Source: JBBSBL01 sp038251325 | GTDB taxonomy: Bacteria; Actinomycetota; Thermoleophilia; Solirubrobacterales; Solirubrobacteraceae | Length of the DNA stretch: 64,000 nt | Reading direction: 5' to 3' | NCBI GenBank assembly: GCA_038251325.1 | Contig: JBBSBL010000003.1 | Location: 25,750 to 89,749, forward strand | Shown here: positions 32,145 to 46,845 of the stretch, piece after piece | How the letters are laid out: every line of letters begins with the position of its first letter | Numbering within the stretch: the stretch's first letter is position 1 | Made by a program: the position numbers and the translations under genes | Notes under the pieces: generated by a model | The model's database searches: none | What the model was told of the DNA's origin: nothing | The model's input: the letters and a program-made list of their open reading frames with translations, nothing else

Positions 32145-32264
32145 AGCGGGCAAAGGATCTGCTATTCTCCCACTGAGATTTCATCACGCGCTCGCTGGCA
32201 CCACCGCCAAGCGGGCGCCACGTACACGCCCCGCCACACCGGGCGAAAGGAGCCTCACACCCAC
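32145..32264 (+). promoter_or_regulatory. Leader region of the heat-shock operon
   Basis: 120 nt without a gene between nth and dnaK. A locally AT-rich part (GGATCTGCTATTCTCCCACTGAGATTTCATC, about 32155-32185, in pieces) is the likely promoter. An AAAGGAG at 32246-32252 lies 12 nt before the dnaK ATG. I searched for an HspR-type HAIR repeat (CTTGAGT...ACTCAAG) and a CIRCE repeat and found neither in canonical form, although hspR lies in the operon. Confidence 0.45.
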
Positions 32265-34168
<1,904 letters not shown>

Positions 34169-34172
<4 letters not shown>

Positions 34173-34753
34173 CCCACGACCCCGCCCAGGACCGGGGCGG
34201 CCGGGAGGCCGCCCCGGCGCCCGCGACCGCCGAGGCGCCCGAAGCCCCGGACGCCCCCGAGGCCCACGACGCCGCGGAGCTCGTCGAGCAGGATCTCGGC
34301 GAGCTCCGCGAGCGCGCGGAGAAGGCCGAGGAGTACCTCGACCTCGCCCGCCGCACCCAGGCCGACTTCGAGAACTACCGCAAGCGCATGGGGCGCGAGA
34401 CCGCGGCCGCCGAAGGTCGCGGCCTCGGTCGGCTGGCCAAGGAGCTGCTGCCCGCGCTCGACAACCTCGAGCACGCGCTCGCCGCGGTCGAGCACGCGCC
34501 GGAGGATGCGCCCGAGCGGCAGATCCTCGCCGGCTTCCGGCTCGTCCACGCCGAGCTGCTCGCCGCCCTGACCCGGGCCGGGATCGAGCCCTACTCGCCG
34601 CTCGGGGAGCCGTTCGACCCCGAGCACGCCGAGGCCATGGCCCAGCGGCCGGAGGAGGGCGCCGCGGCCGGGACGGTCATCGAGGTCTACCAGCCGGGCT
34701 ACCGCCTCGGGGACGCGATCCTGCGCCCGGCCCGCGTCGTGGTGGCCGGGTAG
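34169..34753 (+). CDS. grpE: Nucleotide exchange factor GrpE
   Basis: 194 residues. An acidic, Ala/Pro-rich N-terminus of about 45 residues is followed by the long coiled-coil helix LGELRERAEKAEEYLDLARRTQADFENYRKRM and the beta-domain GIEPYSPLGEPFDPEHAEAM...TVIEVYQPGYRLGDAILRPARVVVA. It releases ADP from DnaK. GTG at 34169 overlaps the dnaK stop; dnaJ begins 5 nt after its stop. Confidence 0.95.
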
Positions 34754-34758
34754 CGCCG

Positions 34759-35877
34759 ATGCCGCCGAGCACCGACTACTACGAGGTCCTCGGGGTCGAT
34801 CGCGGCGCGTCCGCGGACGAGATCAAGAAGGCCTACCGCCGCCTCGCCCGCCGCTACCACCCGGATCGCAACCCGGACGACAAGGCGGCCGAGGCGCGCT
34901 TCAAGGAGATCTCCGAGGCCCACGACGTGCTCTCCGACGCCGAGAAGCGCAAGTCCTACGACCGCGGCACGGGGCCGTTCGCGATGGGCGGCGAGGGGTT
35001 CGATCCCTCCTCGTTCGCCGGCGGGATGGGCGACATCCTCTCGAACCTCTTCGGCGGCGGCGGCGGTGGGCCGGGCGGGCCTGGGCGCGGCCGGCCGGGC
35101 GGCGGCGCGGCGCCGCAACGCGGGCGCGACCTGGAGACCGAGGTGCGCATCCCGTTCCGCACCGCGGTCGAGGGCGGACAGGTGTCGATCTCGGTGCCGA
35201 CCTCCGAGCCGTGCCCGACCTGCCACGGGTCGGGGGCGCGGCCCGGCACCGCGCCGGAGATCTGCCCCGTCTGCCAGGGGCGCGGGGTCGAGGCGCAGGG
35301 TCAGGGGCTCTTCTCGATCGCCCAGCCGTGCCAGCGCTGCGGGGGCAGCGGGACGATCATCGAGTCGCCGTGCGCGACGTGCGGCGGCTCCGGCGTGCGG
35401 CGGACGGTCAAGCGCCTGCGGGTGAACATCCCGGCCGGGGTCAAGGACGGCAGCCGCATCCGCCTCGCCGGGAAGGGCGAGGCCGGGCTGCGCGGCGGCG
35501 AGGCCGGCGATCTCTACGTCGTGACCCGCGTGGCCGACTCGCCGATCTTCCGGCGCAAGGGCGACCACCTCGAGGTCGAGGTGCCGCTCACCGTGCCCGA
35601 GGCGATGCTCGGCGCGAAGGTCGACGTGCCCACGCTCGACGGCCGCAAGACGCTGCGCGTGCCACCGGGCACGAAGCACGGCACGATCCAGCGCCTGCGC
35701 GACGAGGGCCCGCCGACGCTCGGCGGCAAGGGCCGCGGCGACCTCCACTACCGCTTCACGATCGACGTGCCGCGCGACCTCAGCAGCGAGCAGCGCGCCG
35801 CGACGGAGGCGCTGGCCGGCACGCTCGACGGCGACCCGCGCGCCGACCTGATGGCCGCGGCCGGGACGGAGGCGTGA
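34759..35877 (+). CDS. dnaJ: Chaperone DnaJ (Hsp40)
   Basis: 372 residues. J domain YYEVLGVDRGASADEIKKAYRRLARRYHPDRN with the HPD motif; Gly/Phe-rich linker (about 70-115) including a long Gly run; four zinc repeats CPTCHGSG, CPVCQGRG, CQRCGGSG, CATCGGSG; then the substrate-binding beta domains VRIRLAGKGEAGLRGG and LEVEVPLTVPEAMLGAKVDVPTLDG. A full type I DnaJ. Its stop overlaps the hspR start (TGATG). Confidence 0.97.
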   Translation: MPPSTDYYEVLGVDRGASADEIKKAYRRLARRYHPDRNPDDKAAEARFKEISEAHDVLSDAEKRKSYDRGTGPFAMGGEGFDPSSFAGGMGDILSNLFGGGGGGPGGPGRGRPGGGAAPQRGRDLETEVRIPFRTAVEGGQVSISVPTSEPCPTCHGSGARPGTAPEICPVCQGRGVEAQGQGLFSIAQPCQRCGGSGTIIESPCATCGGSGVRRTVKRLRVNIPAGVKDGSRIRLAGKGEAGLRGGEAGDLYVVTRVADSPIFRRKGDHLEVEVPLTVPEAMLGAKVDVPTLDGRKTLRVPPGTKHGTIQRLRDEGPPTLGGKGRGDLHYRFTIDVPRDLSSEQRAATEALAGTLDGDPRADLMAAAGTEA

Positions 35878-36323
35878 TGGGCGCCGAGCGCACTCGCACG
35901 ACCACGACCCGCGTCGCGGTCGACGGCGATCGCGGGGTGTTCATGATCTCCGTCGCCGCGGAGCTGGCCGAGATGCATCCGCAGACCCTGCGGATGTACG
36001 AGGCGCGCGGGCTCATCACCCCGAAGCGCTCCCCCAAGGGGACGCGGCTCTACTCGCACGAGGACGTCGAGCGGCTGCGCCGCATCCAGTCCATGACTGC
36101 GGAGCTCGGGCTGAACCTCGCCGGGGTCGAGCGAGTCCTCGCGCTCGAGGCCGAGCTCGCGGCCGCCCGCGCGCGCCTCGCGGCGCTCGAGCGCCGCGCG
36201 CGTCGTCTCCAGGCCGAGGCCCGGCTCGCCGACGCGCTGCGCCGCGACCTCTGCGCCGACCTCGTCCTCTACGACCGCGGCGGGCCGCTCGTCCGCGCCT
36301 CGCGCCCGCGCCGCGGCGTCTAG
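35877..36323 (+). CDS. hspR: MerR-family heat-shock repressor HspR
   Basis: 148 residues. The winged helix begins FMISVAAELAEMHPQTLRMYEARGLITPKRSPKGTRLYSHEDVERLRRIQSM, the MerR signature as found in actinobacterial HspR, followed by a coiled-coil (VLALEAELAAARARLAALERRARRLQAEA). In actinobacteria HspR represses the dnaK operon and clpB together with DnaK as corepressor. The position between dnaJ and clpB supports the name. ATG 35877 is chosen; GTG 35874 is also in frame. Confidence 0.9.
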   Translation: MGAERTRTTTTRVAVDGDRGVFMISVAAELAEMHPQTLRMYEARGLITPKRSPKGTRLYSHEDVERLRRIQSMTAELGLNLAGVERVLALEAELAAARARLAALERRARRLQAEARLADALRRDLCADLVLYDRGGPLVRASRPRRGV

Positions 36324-36339
36324 CCCAGAAAGGATCCCT

Positions 36340-38886
<2,547 letters not shown>

Positions 38887-38893
38887 GGCGCGG

Positions 38894-39595
38894 CTACCGG
38901 CGCCGCACGACGACCATCACGAGGTAGTTGAGCGCGTAGCGCGGCACCGAGCGCCGCGAGTACCCACGCTTGGTGTCGAACTGGAGCAGCCAGCGTCCGG
39001 CCTTCGGGTTGAACGGGAACAGCCGCTTGCCCGCGGAGCGGAGCTTCCCGCAGGCGCCGCCGAGGCGGCCGATCGGCCGGTCGAGCGCGCTGCGCCGACC
39101 GCCCGGCGCGACGTAGTGGAGGTAGAGCGTGCGGCCGGCGCCGAACCCGTAGGCGGCGAAGCGCGTGCGCAGCCGGCGCGGGTCGCCGCTCGACGGGCGG
39201 AAGCCCGCGGTGAACGTGGTCGAGTAGAAGCGCCGGGTGGCGACGGCCGTCCCCTCGCCGATGGTCATCGTGTGTGCCGCCTCCCCGCCGCGGCTCGTCG
39301 GCGGCGCGACGGGCGGGTTCCAGGTGAAGCCGCCGCCGCCCGCCGCGTCGGCCCGGGTCTGGCCGAGGGGCTTGGCGTCCACGCCGACCATCAGCGCGGC
39401 GCCGGGAGCGAAGCCGGAGTACAGCGCTCGCGCGCGCACCCGGGTCTGGTAGGCCGGCGGGTAGCAGCCGAGGCCGAGGGTGAGCGTCGGGCCGGCCGGG
39501 CCCGAGCCCGCCGGGGTGGCCGGCGGCGCGGCGGGCGCGGCGGGCGCCGGCGCCGCGAGCGCGGCGAGGGTGGCGAGGGTGGCGGCGAGCGGCAT
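38894..39595 (-). CDS. Secreted hypothetical protein
   Basis: 233 residues. Signal peptide PLAATLATLAALAAPAPAAPAAPP, then a beta-rich domain that begins TLTLGLGCYPPAYQTRVRARALYSGFAPGAALMVGVD and goes on to RTLYLHYVAPGGRR and CGKLRSAGKRLFPF. I do not recognise a family, but the pattern of short strands and two cysteines resembles secreted proteins I have seen only in Solirubrobacter-like genomes. ATG at 39595; the next gene is 117 nt away on the other strand. It converges on clpB. Confidence 0.6.
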   Translation of the reverse strand: MPLAATLATLAALAAPAPAAPAAPPATPAGSGPAGPTLTLGLGCYPPAYQTRVRARALYSGFAPGAALMVGVDAKPLGQTRADAAGGGGFTWNPPVAPPTSRGGEAAHTMTIGEGTAVATRRFYSTTFTAGFRPSSGDPRRLRTRFAAYGFGAGRTLYLHYVAPGGRRSALDRPIGRLGGACGKLRSAGKRLFPFNPKAGRWLLQFDTKRGYSRRSVPRYALNYLVMVVVRRR

Positions 39596-39712
39596 CGAGT
39601 TCCCCGACTTCCGTGGCGTGGACCGAGCGCGGCACCCTACCCCGCGCTCCCGCCCGGCGCGCCGCTGCGATAGAACCCCTCCGAGGGTCCACCGCGACGA
39701 AGGGGAGGCTGC

Positions 39713-39994
39713 ATGCCGACATTCATCATGCTCTCGACGCTGTCGCCCGAGGGGGTGCAGACCGTCAAGAACAACCCGCAGCGCATCAAGGAGGTCAACC
39801 GCGAGATCGAGCAGCTCGGGGCGACCGTCAAGGCGCAGTGGGCGACGCTGGGGCACTTCGACTTCGTCAACGTCGTCGAGGCGCCCGACGAGAAGACGAT
39901 GGCCCGCATCTCGCTCGAGCTCGGCTCGCGCGGCACCGCGAAGTACGAGACGCTGTCGGCCATCCCGATCGACGACTTCATCTCGGCTCTCTGA
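39713..39994 (+). CDS. GYD-domain protein
   Basis: 93 residues. PTFIMLSTLSPEGVQTVKNNPQRIKEVNREIEQLGATVKAQWATLGHFDFVNVVEAPD fits the GYD family (small ferredoxin-like fold of unknown function), here with the sequence GHFDFVNVVEAP where many members have GxYD. The ATG at 39713 has AAGGGGAGG about 5 nt upstream. It sits just before purD on the same strand (22 nt). Confidence 0.82.
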   Translation: MPTFIMLSTLSPEGVQTVKNNPQRIKEVNREIEQLGATVKAQWATLGHFDFVNVVEAPDEKTMARISLELGSRGTAKYETLSAIPIDDFISAL

Positions 39995-40016
39995 AGCCGA
40001 GCGCGCGGTCAGGAGG

Positions 40017-41285
40017 ATGACCCGGGTCCTCGTCGTCGGCGGCGGCGGTCGCGAGCACGCGCTCGTCCGCGCGCTGGCCCGCTCGCCGTGCCGGCCGGAG
40101 TTGCTCTGCGCGCCGGGCAACGCGGGGATCGCCGCCGACGCGGCGTGCGTGGCGATCGCGGCGGACGACGTCGACGGCCTCGTCGCGCTCGCGCGGGACC
40201 GCGAAGTCGACCTCGTCGTGGTCGGGCCCGAGGCGCCGCTCGTCGCCGGGGTGGTCGACGCGCTCGCCGGCTCCGGCATCGCCGCCTTCGGCCCCTCGGC
40301 GGCCGTCGCGCGCCTCGAGGGGTCCAAGGCCCACGCGAAGGAGGTCATGGCCGCCGCCGGCGTGCCCACCGCGGCGCATCACGTCGTCGAGACGGTCGAG
40401 GCCGGGATGGCGGCGATCGAGGACTACCCCGTGGTGGTGAAGGCCGACGGGCTCGCGGCCGGCAAGGGCGTGGTCATCGCCGCCGACGCCGCCGAGGCGC
40501 ACGCCGCGCTCGAGGCCTTCCTCGTCGAGCGGCGCCACGGCACCCGGCGGGTGGTGGTCGAGGAGCATCTCGACGGGGAGGAGGTCTCGCTGCTCGCGCT
40601 CTGCGACGGGGAGCGCGCGCTCCCGCTCGCGCCCGCGCAGGACTACAAGCGGATCTTCGACGGCGACCGCGGTCCCAACACCGGCGGCATGGGCTCCTAC
40701 TCGCCGGTCCCGGGGGTCGGGCCCGACGAGGTCGAGGCCCTCTGCGCGGCGATCCACCAGCCGGTGGTCGAGGCGCTCGCGGCCCGGGGGACGCCGGTCC
40801 ACGGCGTCCTCTATGCCGGCCTCATGCTCACGGTGGACGGGCCGCGCACCCTGGAGTTCAACGTCCGCTTCGGCGATCCCGAGACGCAGGCCGTGCTCCC
40901 CCGCCTGCGCACGGACCTCCTCGGCCTCCTCGAGGCCGCCGCGCGCCCGGGCGGCCTGGCGGGCGCCGCCCCGGAGTGGCGCGAGGAGACTGCCGTCACC
41001 CTCGTGCTCGCCGCCGCCGGGTACCCGGACGCGCCGCGGACCGGCGAGATCATCGAGGGGCTCGATCGCGTCCCCGAGGGCGTCGAGGTCACCCACGCCG
41101 GAACCGCGCGCGACGCGGCCGGGCGCATCGTCACCGCCGGTGGGCGCGTGCTCGCCCTCACCGCGCTCGGCCCCGGGCCCGGCGACGCCCGGGACGCCGC
41201 CTATGCTGCCGCTGACGTGGTCCGCTTCCCCGGTCGCCAGCTCCGGACCGACATCGCGCTGCGCGCGGTGGAGCGCGCCGCATGA
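40017..41285 (+). CDS. purD: Phosphoribosylamine-glycine ligase
   Basis: Second step of purine synthesis: phosphoribosylamine + glycine + ATP to GAR. 422 residues of ATP-grasp fold: RVLVVGGGGREHALVRAL, VVGPEAPLVAGVVDAL, VVVKADGLAAGKGVVIA, APAQDYKRIFDGDRGPNTGGMGSY and LEFNVRFGDPETQAVLPRL. AGGAGG directly touches the ATG at 40017, leaving no spacer, so either initiation is odd or the match is chance; no better start exists. The stop overlaps purE (ATGA). Confidence 0.96.
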   Translation: MTRVLVVGGGGREHALVRALARSPCRPELLCAPGNAGIAADAACVAIAADDVDGLVALARDREVDLVVVGPEAPLVAGVVDALAGSGIAAFGPSAAVARLEGSKAHAKEVMAAAGVPTAAHHVVETVEAGMAAIEDYPVVVKADGLAAGKGVVIAADAAEAHAALEAFLVERRHGTRRVVVEEHLDGEEVSLLALCDGERALPLAPAQDYKRIFDGDRGPNTGGMGSYSPVPGVGPDEVEALCAAIHQPVVEALAARGTPVHGVLYAGLMLTVDGPRTLEFNVRFGDPETQAVLPRLRTDLLGLLEAAARPGGLAGAAPEWREETAVTLVLAAAGYPDAPRTGEIIEGLDRVPEGVEVTHAGTARDAAGRIVTAGGRVLALTALGPGPGDARDAAYAAADVVRFPGRQLRTDIALRAVERAA

Positions 41286-41764
41286 GCGGGCTCACGCCCG
41301 AGCCGGCGCCCCCCGACACGCTCGCCGAGGTCGCCGAGCAGTTCGACGGCCTCGAGGTCGACGCCCCGCGCGTGGGGATCGTCATGGGCTCCAAGAGCGA
41401 CATGCCGGCGATGGAGAAGGCGGCCGCCGAGCTCGAGGAGCGCGGCATCGGGCACGAGGTGCGGGTGATGTCCGCCCACCGAGAGCCGGACGCGGTGGCC
41501 GAGTACGCGAAGAACGCCCGGCTGCGAGGGCTGCGAGTGATCATCGCCGGCGCGGGGCTCTCGGCGGCGCTGCCCGGCGTGGTCGCCGCGCACACCGACC
41601 TCCCGGTGATCGGCGTCCCGCTCACGAGCCGCACGTCGATCGCCGGCGGCCTCGACGCGCTGCTCTCGATCGTGCAGATGCCGCCGGGCGTTCCGGTGGC
41701 CTGCGTCGGCGTCGACAACGCCCGCAATGCCGCGGTCCTGGCCGCGCGCATGCTGGACGCCTAG
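41282..41764 (+). CDS. purE: N5-carboxyaminoimidazole ribonucleotide mutase (class I PurE)
   Basis: 160 residues. VGIVMGSKSDMPAMEKAAAELEERGIGHEVRVMSAHREPD carries the GSxSD and SAHR loops; IIAGAGLSAALPGVVAAHTDLPVIGVP completes the active site. A 25-residue acidic N-terminal extension precedes the core. It works with a PurK partner, which is not in this window. ATG at 41282 overlaps purD; the last 4 nt overlap the convergent aminotransferase gene. Confidence 0.95.
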   Translation: MSGLTPEPAPPDTLAEVAEQFDGLEVDAPRVGIVMGSKSDMPAMEKAAAELEERGIGHEVRVMSAHREPDAVAEYAKNARLRGLRVIIAGAGLSAALPGVVAAHTDLPVIGVPLTSRTSIAGGLDALLSIVQMPPGVPVACVGVDNARNAAVLAARMLDA

Positions 41765-43128
41765 GTCACCTCGTTCAGGAACTCGCCGAAGAGCTCGACG
41801 TATCTATCGACCTGCGCCTCGTCGTGGGTGACCGACACCGTTGGCCCCAGCCACCAGCCCGATTCCCAGACCCCCCGGTTGGCCATGAACACCCGGATCA
41901 GGGCACGGAGGTCCGGGTCGTCGGCGGCCCGCGAGCCGGCGGCGTCGCTCGGCGGGGTGGGCTGAAAGAAGTAGTAGGCGTGGCCGCCGACCTGAACGAC
42001 GCTCCATCCAAGCCCGGCTCGCGCGATCGCCTCCCGCAGCCCGGCCGCCATCCGTTCCCCGAGCGCGGCCGTGTGCTCGAACGCCTCCTCGGTCAGGACC
42101 TCCAGGAGGGCGGCGCGCCCGGCCGCCATCGAGAGGGCGTTGGCGAACAGCGTTCCGCCGGTGGAGACCTCGCCCACCACCACACCAGAGACGACGCGCG
42201 ACTGCTCGGGAGGCGCGATCAGCGAGGCGATCTCGCCGCGCATACCGTAGGCGGCCAGAGGCACGCCCGCCGCGATCGACTTGCCGATGACCAGCACGTC
42301 CGGGTCGAGTCCCCACTTCCTGGTGAGCCCGCCGTGGGCGCACACGAGCGAATGGGTCTCGTCGATCGCGAGGAGCGCCCCGTGCTCCCGGGTCAGGCGC
42401 CGGAGCGCCTCTTGGAAGCCGTCCTGCGGCAGCAGAAACCCGGCGTTGGTCATCGCGGGCTCCGCGAGGACGAGCGCGACGTCACCCGGTGCGAGCGCCG
42501 TTTCGAGCGCGACCACGTCGTTGAACGGGACCACTCGCGCCTGGCCGGTGATCCAACCCGGGAGCCCGCGCATCTCTGGAACGACCCGACCGTCCTCCAG
42601 GACCACCAGAGTGGCGTCTCCCTCGCCGTGGTACTTCCCGTCGAACAGCAGGATCTTCCCGCGGCCGGTCATATCGCGGGCGATGCGGATCACCTCCGTG
42701 TTCGCCTGCGTTGCGGACGAGGTGAACTGCCATTGCGGCAGCCCGTAACGCATCGCCAGGTGCTCCGCGACGGCGATCGCATCCTCTGTCGGGAGCAGGA
42801 ACTGGTTTCCGCGCGCCATCCGGGCGCTCACGGCTTCCACGACCGCGGTCGGCGCGTGCCCGCAGAAGGCGCTCATGTCGGCGACGTACATGTCGAGGTA
42901 CTCGTGCCCGTCCACATCGGTGAAGTGGGCGCCCTTGCCGTGGGAGACCCAGACCGGCGGATGCTCGTACAGATCGTCCATCCATGACATCGGAACGCCG
43001 CGTGGCATCGACTTTCGTGCCTGCTGGAGCAGAGCCAGCGATTTCGGCCGCTCGAAGGCGAACCGGGCGTTCTCCGCGTCGAGCATCGCGCGGGCCTGCT
43101 TCCCGTCAATTCCTGTCAGATCGGCCAT
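41761..43128 (-). CDS. Class III PLP aminotransferase (glutamate-1-semialdehyde aminomutase-like)
   Basis: 455 residues. PLP lysine in DVLVIGKSIAAGVPLAAYG; the cofactor Asp in ALLAIDETHSLVC; FTSSATQANTEVIRIARDMTGRGKILLFDGKYHGEG is the HemL-like pattern. It probably moves or transfers an amino group on a small acid; a hemL role is unlikely given the divergent N-terminus. It sits on the opposite strand in the middle of the pur cluster, and its codon use is visibly less GC-biased at third positions than its neighbours. That suggests later acquisition. ATG at 43128. Confidence 0.85.
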   Translation of the reverse strand: MADLTGIDGKQARAMLDAENARFAFERPKSLALLQQARKSMPRGVPMSWMDDLYEHPPVWVSHGKGAHFTDVDGHEYLDMYVADMSAFCGHAPTAVVEAVSARMARGNQFLLPTEDAIAVAEHLAMRYGLPQWQFTSSATQANTEVIRIARDMTGRGKILLFDGKYHGEGDATLVVLEDGRVVPEMRGLPGWITGQARVVPFNDVVALETALAPGDVALVLAEPAMTNAGFLLPQDGFQEALRRLTREHGALLAIDETHSLVCAHGGLTRKWGLDPDVLVIGKSIAAGVPLAAYGMRGEIASLIAPPEQSRVVSGVVVGEVSTGGTLFANALSMAAGRAALLEVLTEEAFEHTAALGERMAAGLREAIARAGLGWSVVQVGGHAYYFFQPTPPSDAAGSRAADDPDLRALIRVFMANRGVWESGWWLGPTVSVTHDEAQVDRYVELFGEFLNEVT

Positions 43129-43237
43129 GGCTCACGAGTAGCTAAGCACGGTCAGGCCGAACTCCCGGGGCTCGCCGGACGAGGCCCCCATCCAGATCGG
43201 GTAGCGCGTGACGGCGCCCGCGCGCGATGATGCCCGC

Positions 43238-44506
<1,269 letters not shown>

Positions 44507-44557
44507 GGCGGCGGTCATACCGGAAGCCGCTCGAGCGCCGCGTATCGTTCGCGTGTC

Positions 44558-45907
44558 TTGACCGCTCCAGCCGGACAAGCACGCCGGAGGGCGACGATGG
44601 GCGCCGTCTGCGCGCTGGCGCTGGGCGTCCCGGCGCTGCTGGCCGGACCTGGCGCCGCCACCGAGCCCGTGCGGGGCAAGGTCAGCGTCCGGGTCGATCG
44701 GCGCGCCCCGGTCGCGACGAGCCGCCTGTGGCTCGGGGTCACCCATACCCAGGTCGGCGTCGGCGGGGGCCGCAAGGGCCTGGCCCAGATACGCGACCTG
44801 CTCGGCGGGGCCACGCGATTCCAGAACCAGCACCTCTACGGATGGGGAGCGGCGAACCCCGAGCCGGCGCGCGGCGTCTTCGCCTGGGCGAGCCTCGACC
44901 GGCGCATCGCGCGCATGCGGGCGGTCGGCACCGAGCCGGTGATCACCCTCTGCTGCGCGCCGGACTGGATGACCCGCCTCCGTCGTCGCAGCTCGACCTA
45001 TCCGACGCTCCCGCCCACCGCCGCGCGGGTGCGGGACTTCGCCGCGCTCGCCGCCGCGGTGGCGCGGCGCTACCCCGACGTGCGCCACTTCATCGTCTGG
45101 AACCAGATGAAGGGCTACTACGTGCGGAGCTCGCGGACATGGGACGCACCGGGATACACGCGGCTGTACAACGCCGTCTACAGCGCGCTCAAACGGGTCG
45201 ACCGGCGGATCCGGGTCGGCGGCCCCTACATCTCCCTGGAGGGCAGCGGCTCCGGCTCGTTCGCGACGCGGCCCTCGTACGCGACGGTGCGCCCGCTCAC
45301 CCGGCGCAACCGCGAGGTGCTGAGCTACTGGCTGCGGCACAAGCGCGGGGCCGACTTCGTCGCGATCAGCCGCCCGCTGATCTCGCCCGACCACGACCAC
45401 AACCGCTACACCACCGCGCAGCTGCTCGGCCTCGTCCACTGGTTCGGAGGCGTCGCGCGGAAGGTCCGCGCGATGACGCGGCTGCCGCTCTGGTACGCCG
45501 AGGACCACGTGCGCCCGCTGCTCGGGCGCGCCGCCACCGCGGGCGAGGCGATGATGCTGATGGAGCAGATGCGGGCCGGCGTCGCGGTCAGCCTGCGCTG
45601 GGGCCCGCAGGCGTCACCGCGCGGACCGGCCTGGCGCTTCTCCGAGGCCCTGTACGGGCGCTCGAAGACGACGGGCGGGGTGCGGCCGCTGGCGTTCTAT
45701 CCGCTCTACCGCGCGATGCACCGCCACTTCGCGCCGGGCACGCCGCTCTTCAAGGTCCGATCCTCGTCGCCCGACGTCCAGGCGGTCGCGTCGCGCACCG
45801 CGGCGCTGGTCGTGAACACGCTGCCTCGGACGCTCGCGGTGAGCGTCGACGGCCGGCGCGTGCGCCTGCCCGGATACGGCTTCCGCGTGGTTGCGCTGAC
45901 CCGGTAG
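44558..45907 (+). CDS. Secreted GH39-like glycosidase with Gln at the acid/base position
   Basis: 449 residues. A signal peptide (basic RRR, then MGAVCALALGVPALLAGPGAA) leads into a TIM-barrel: FQNQHLYGWGAANPEPARGVFAWASLD, then HFIVWNQMKGYY at 178-188 and the nucleophile LPLWYAEDHV (Glu315). In family members I know, the first motif reads WNE; here it is WNQ (Gln183), so the general acid/base is altered. TTG 44558 is chosen for its signal-peptide n-region; ATG 44597 has a better ribosome site (GGAGG 6 nt before) but lacks the basic n-region. It interrupts the pur genes. Confidence 0.75.
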   Translation: MTAPAGQARRRATMGAVCALALGVPALLAGPGAATEPVRGKVSVRVDRRAPVATSRLWLGVTHTQVGVGGGRKGLAQIRDLLGGATRFQNQHLYGWGAANPEPARGVFAWASLDRRIARMRAVGTEPVITLCCAPDWMTRLRRRSSTYPTLPPTAARVRDFAALAAAVARRYPDVRHFIVWNQMKGYYVRSSRTWDAPGYTRLYNAVYSALKRVDRRIRVGGPYISLEGSGSGSFATRPSYATVRPLTRRNREVLSYWLRHKRGADFVAISRPLISPDHDHNRYTTAQLLGLVHWFGGVARKVRAMTRLPLWYAEDHVRPLLGRAATAGEAMMLMEQMRAGVAVSLRWGPQASPRGPAWRFSEALYGRSKTTGGVRPLAFYPLYRAMHRHFAPGTPLFKVRSSSPDVQAVASRTAALVVNTLPRTLAVSVDGRRVRLPGYGFRVVALTR

Positions 45908-45963
45908 GCGGGCCATCGGGGTCGCCCGCTGCGCTGACCGCCCCCGCCGCTACCATCGGCGAA

Positions 45964-46845
45964 GTGAGCGCCCTCGCCGATCTGCCCCTCCTCGCGACGG
46001 GGAAGGTGCGCGAGATGTACGACCTCGGCGACCGGCTGCTGATGGTCGCCTCGGACCGGATCTCGACCTACGACGTCGTCCACCCGACGCCGATCCCCGA
46101 CAAGGGCGCGGTCCTCACCGGGCTCTCGGTGTTCTGGTTCGGCCGCACCGCGGACATCGTCCCGAACCACCTCGTCTCCGCCACCGATGACGTGCCGGCG
46201 GAGGCCCGCGGGCGGGCGCTCGCCGTGAAGAAGCTCGAGATGCTGCCCGTCGAGTGCGTCGTGCGGGGCCACCTCACCGGGTCGGGCTGGAAGGAGTACC
46301 ACCGCGACGGGAGCGTCTGCGGGATCGCCCTGCCGGGCGGCCTCCAGGAGTCCCAGCGGCTGCCCGAGCCGATCTTCACGCCGGCCACCAAGGCGGCCGA
46401 GGGCGAGCACGACGAGAACGTCGACTTCGAGCGCGCCGCGGAGATCGTCGGCGACCGCGGCCTCATGGAGCGGCTGCGCGAGGTCTCGATCGCGCTGTAT
46501 GAGCGCGGCGCCGAGCATGCGCGCGAGCGCGGGATCATCCTCGCGGACACGAAGTTCGAGCTCGGCCTCGACGCGGCGGGGACGCTGACGCTCGGCGACG
46601 AGGCGCTGACGCCGGACTCCTCGCGCTTCTGGCCGGCCGACGGCTACGCACCCGGCCGCGGCCAGCCGAGCTTCGACAAGCAGTTCGTCCGCGACTGGGC
46701 CTCGGGCACCGGCTGGGACCGCACGCCGCCGGCTCCCGCCATCCCCGACGACGTCGTCGCGCGCACGCGCGAGAAGTACGTCCAGGCCTACGAGCTCGTC
46801 ACCGGCGAACCGTTCGCGGCCTGGACGGCGCGGGTGGCCGCGTGA
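45964..46845 (+). CDS. purC: SAICAR synthase
   Basis: Joins CAIR and aspartate with ATP. 293 residues. GKVREMYDLGDRLLMVASDRISTYDVV, VECVVRGHLTGSGWKEY, GEHDENVDFERAAEIVG and IILADTKFELGLD are the family's ATP and aspartate regions. GTG at 45964. The stop overlaps purS (GTGA), starting the tight purC-S-Q-L run. Confidence 0.96.
   Translation: MSALADLPLLATGKVREMYDLGDRLLMVASDRISTYDVVHPTPIPDKGAVLTGLSVFWFGRTADIVPNHLVSATDDVPAEARGRALAVKKLEMLPVECVVRGHLTGSGWKEYHRDGSVCGIALPGGLQESQRLPEPIFTPATKAAEGEHDENVDFERAAEIVGDRGLMERLREVSIALYERGAEHARERGIILADTKFELGLDAAGTLTLGDEALTPDSSRFWPADGYAPGRGQPSFDKQFVRDWASGTGWDRTPPAPAIPDDVVARTREKYVQAYELVTGEPFAAWTARVAA

Noticed and set aside
41761..43128. Calling the PLP enzyme hemL
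   Set aside because: It shares the fold and PLP lysine but its N-terminus diverges, and no other tetrapyrrole gene is nearby.
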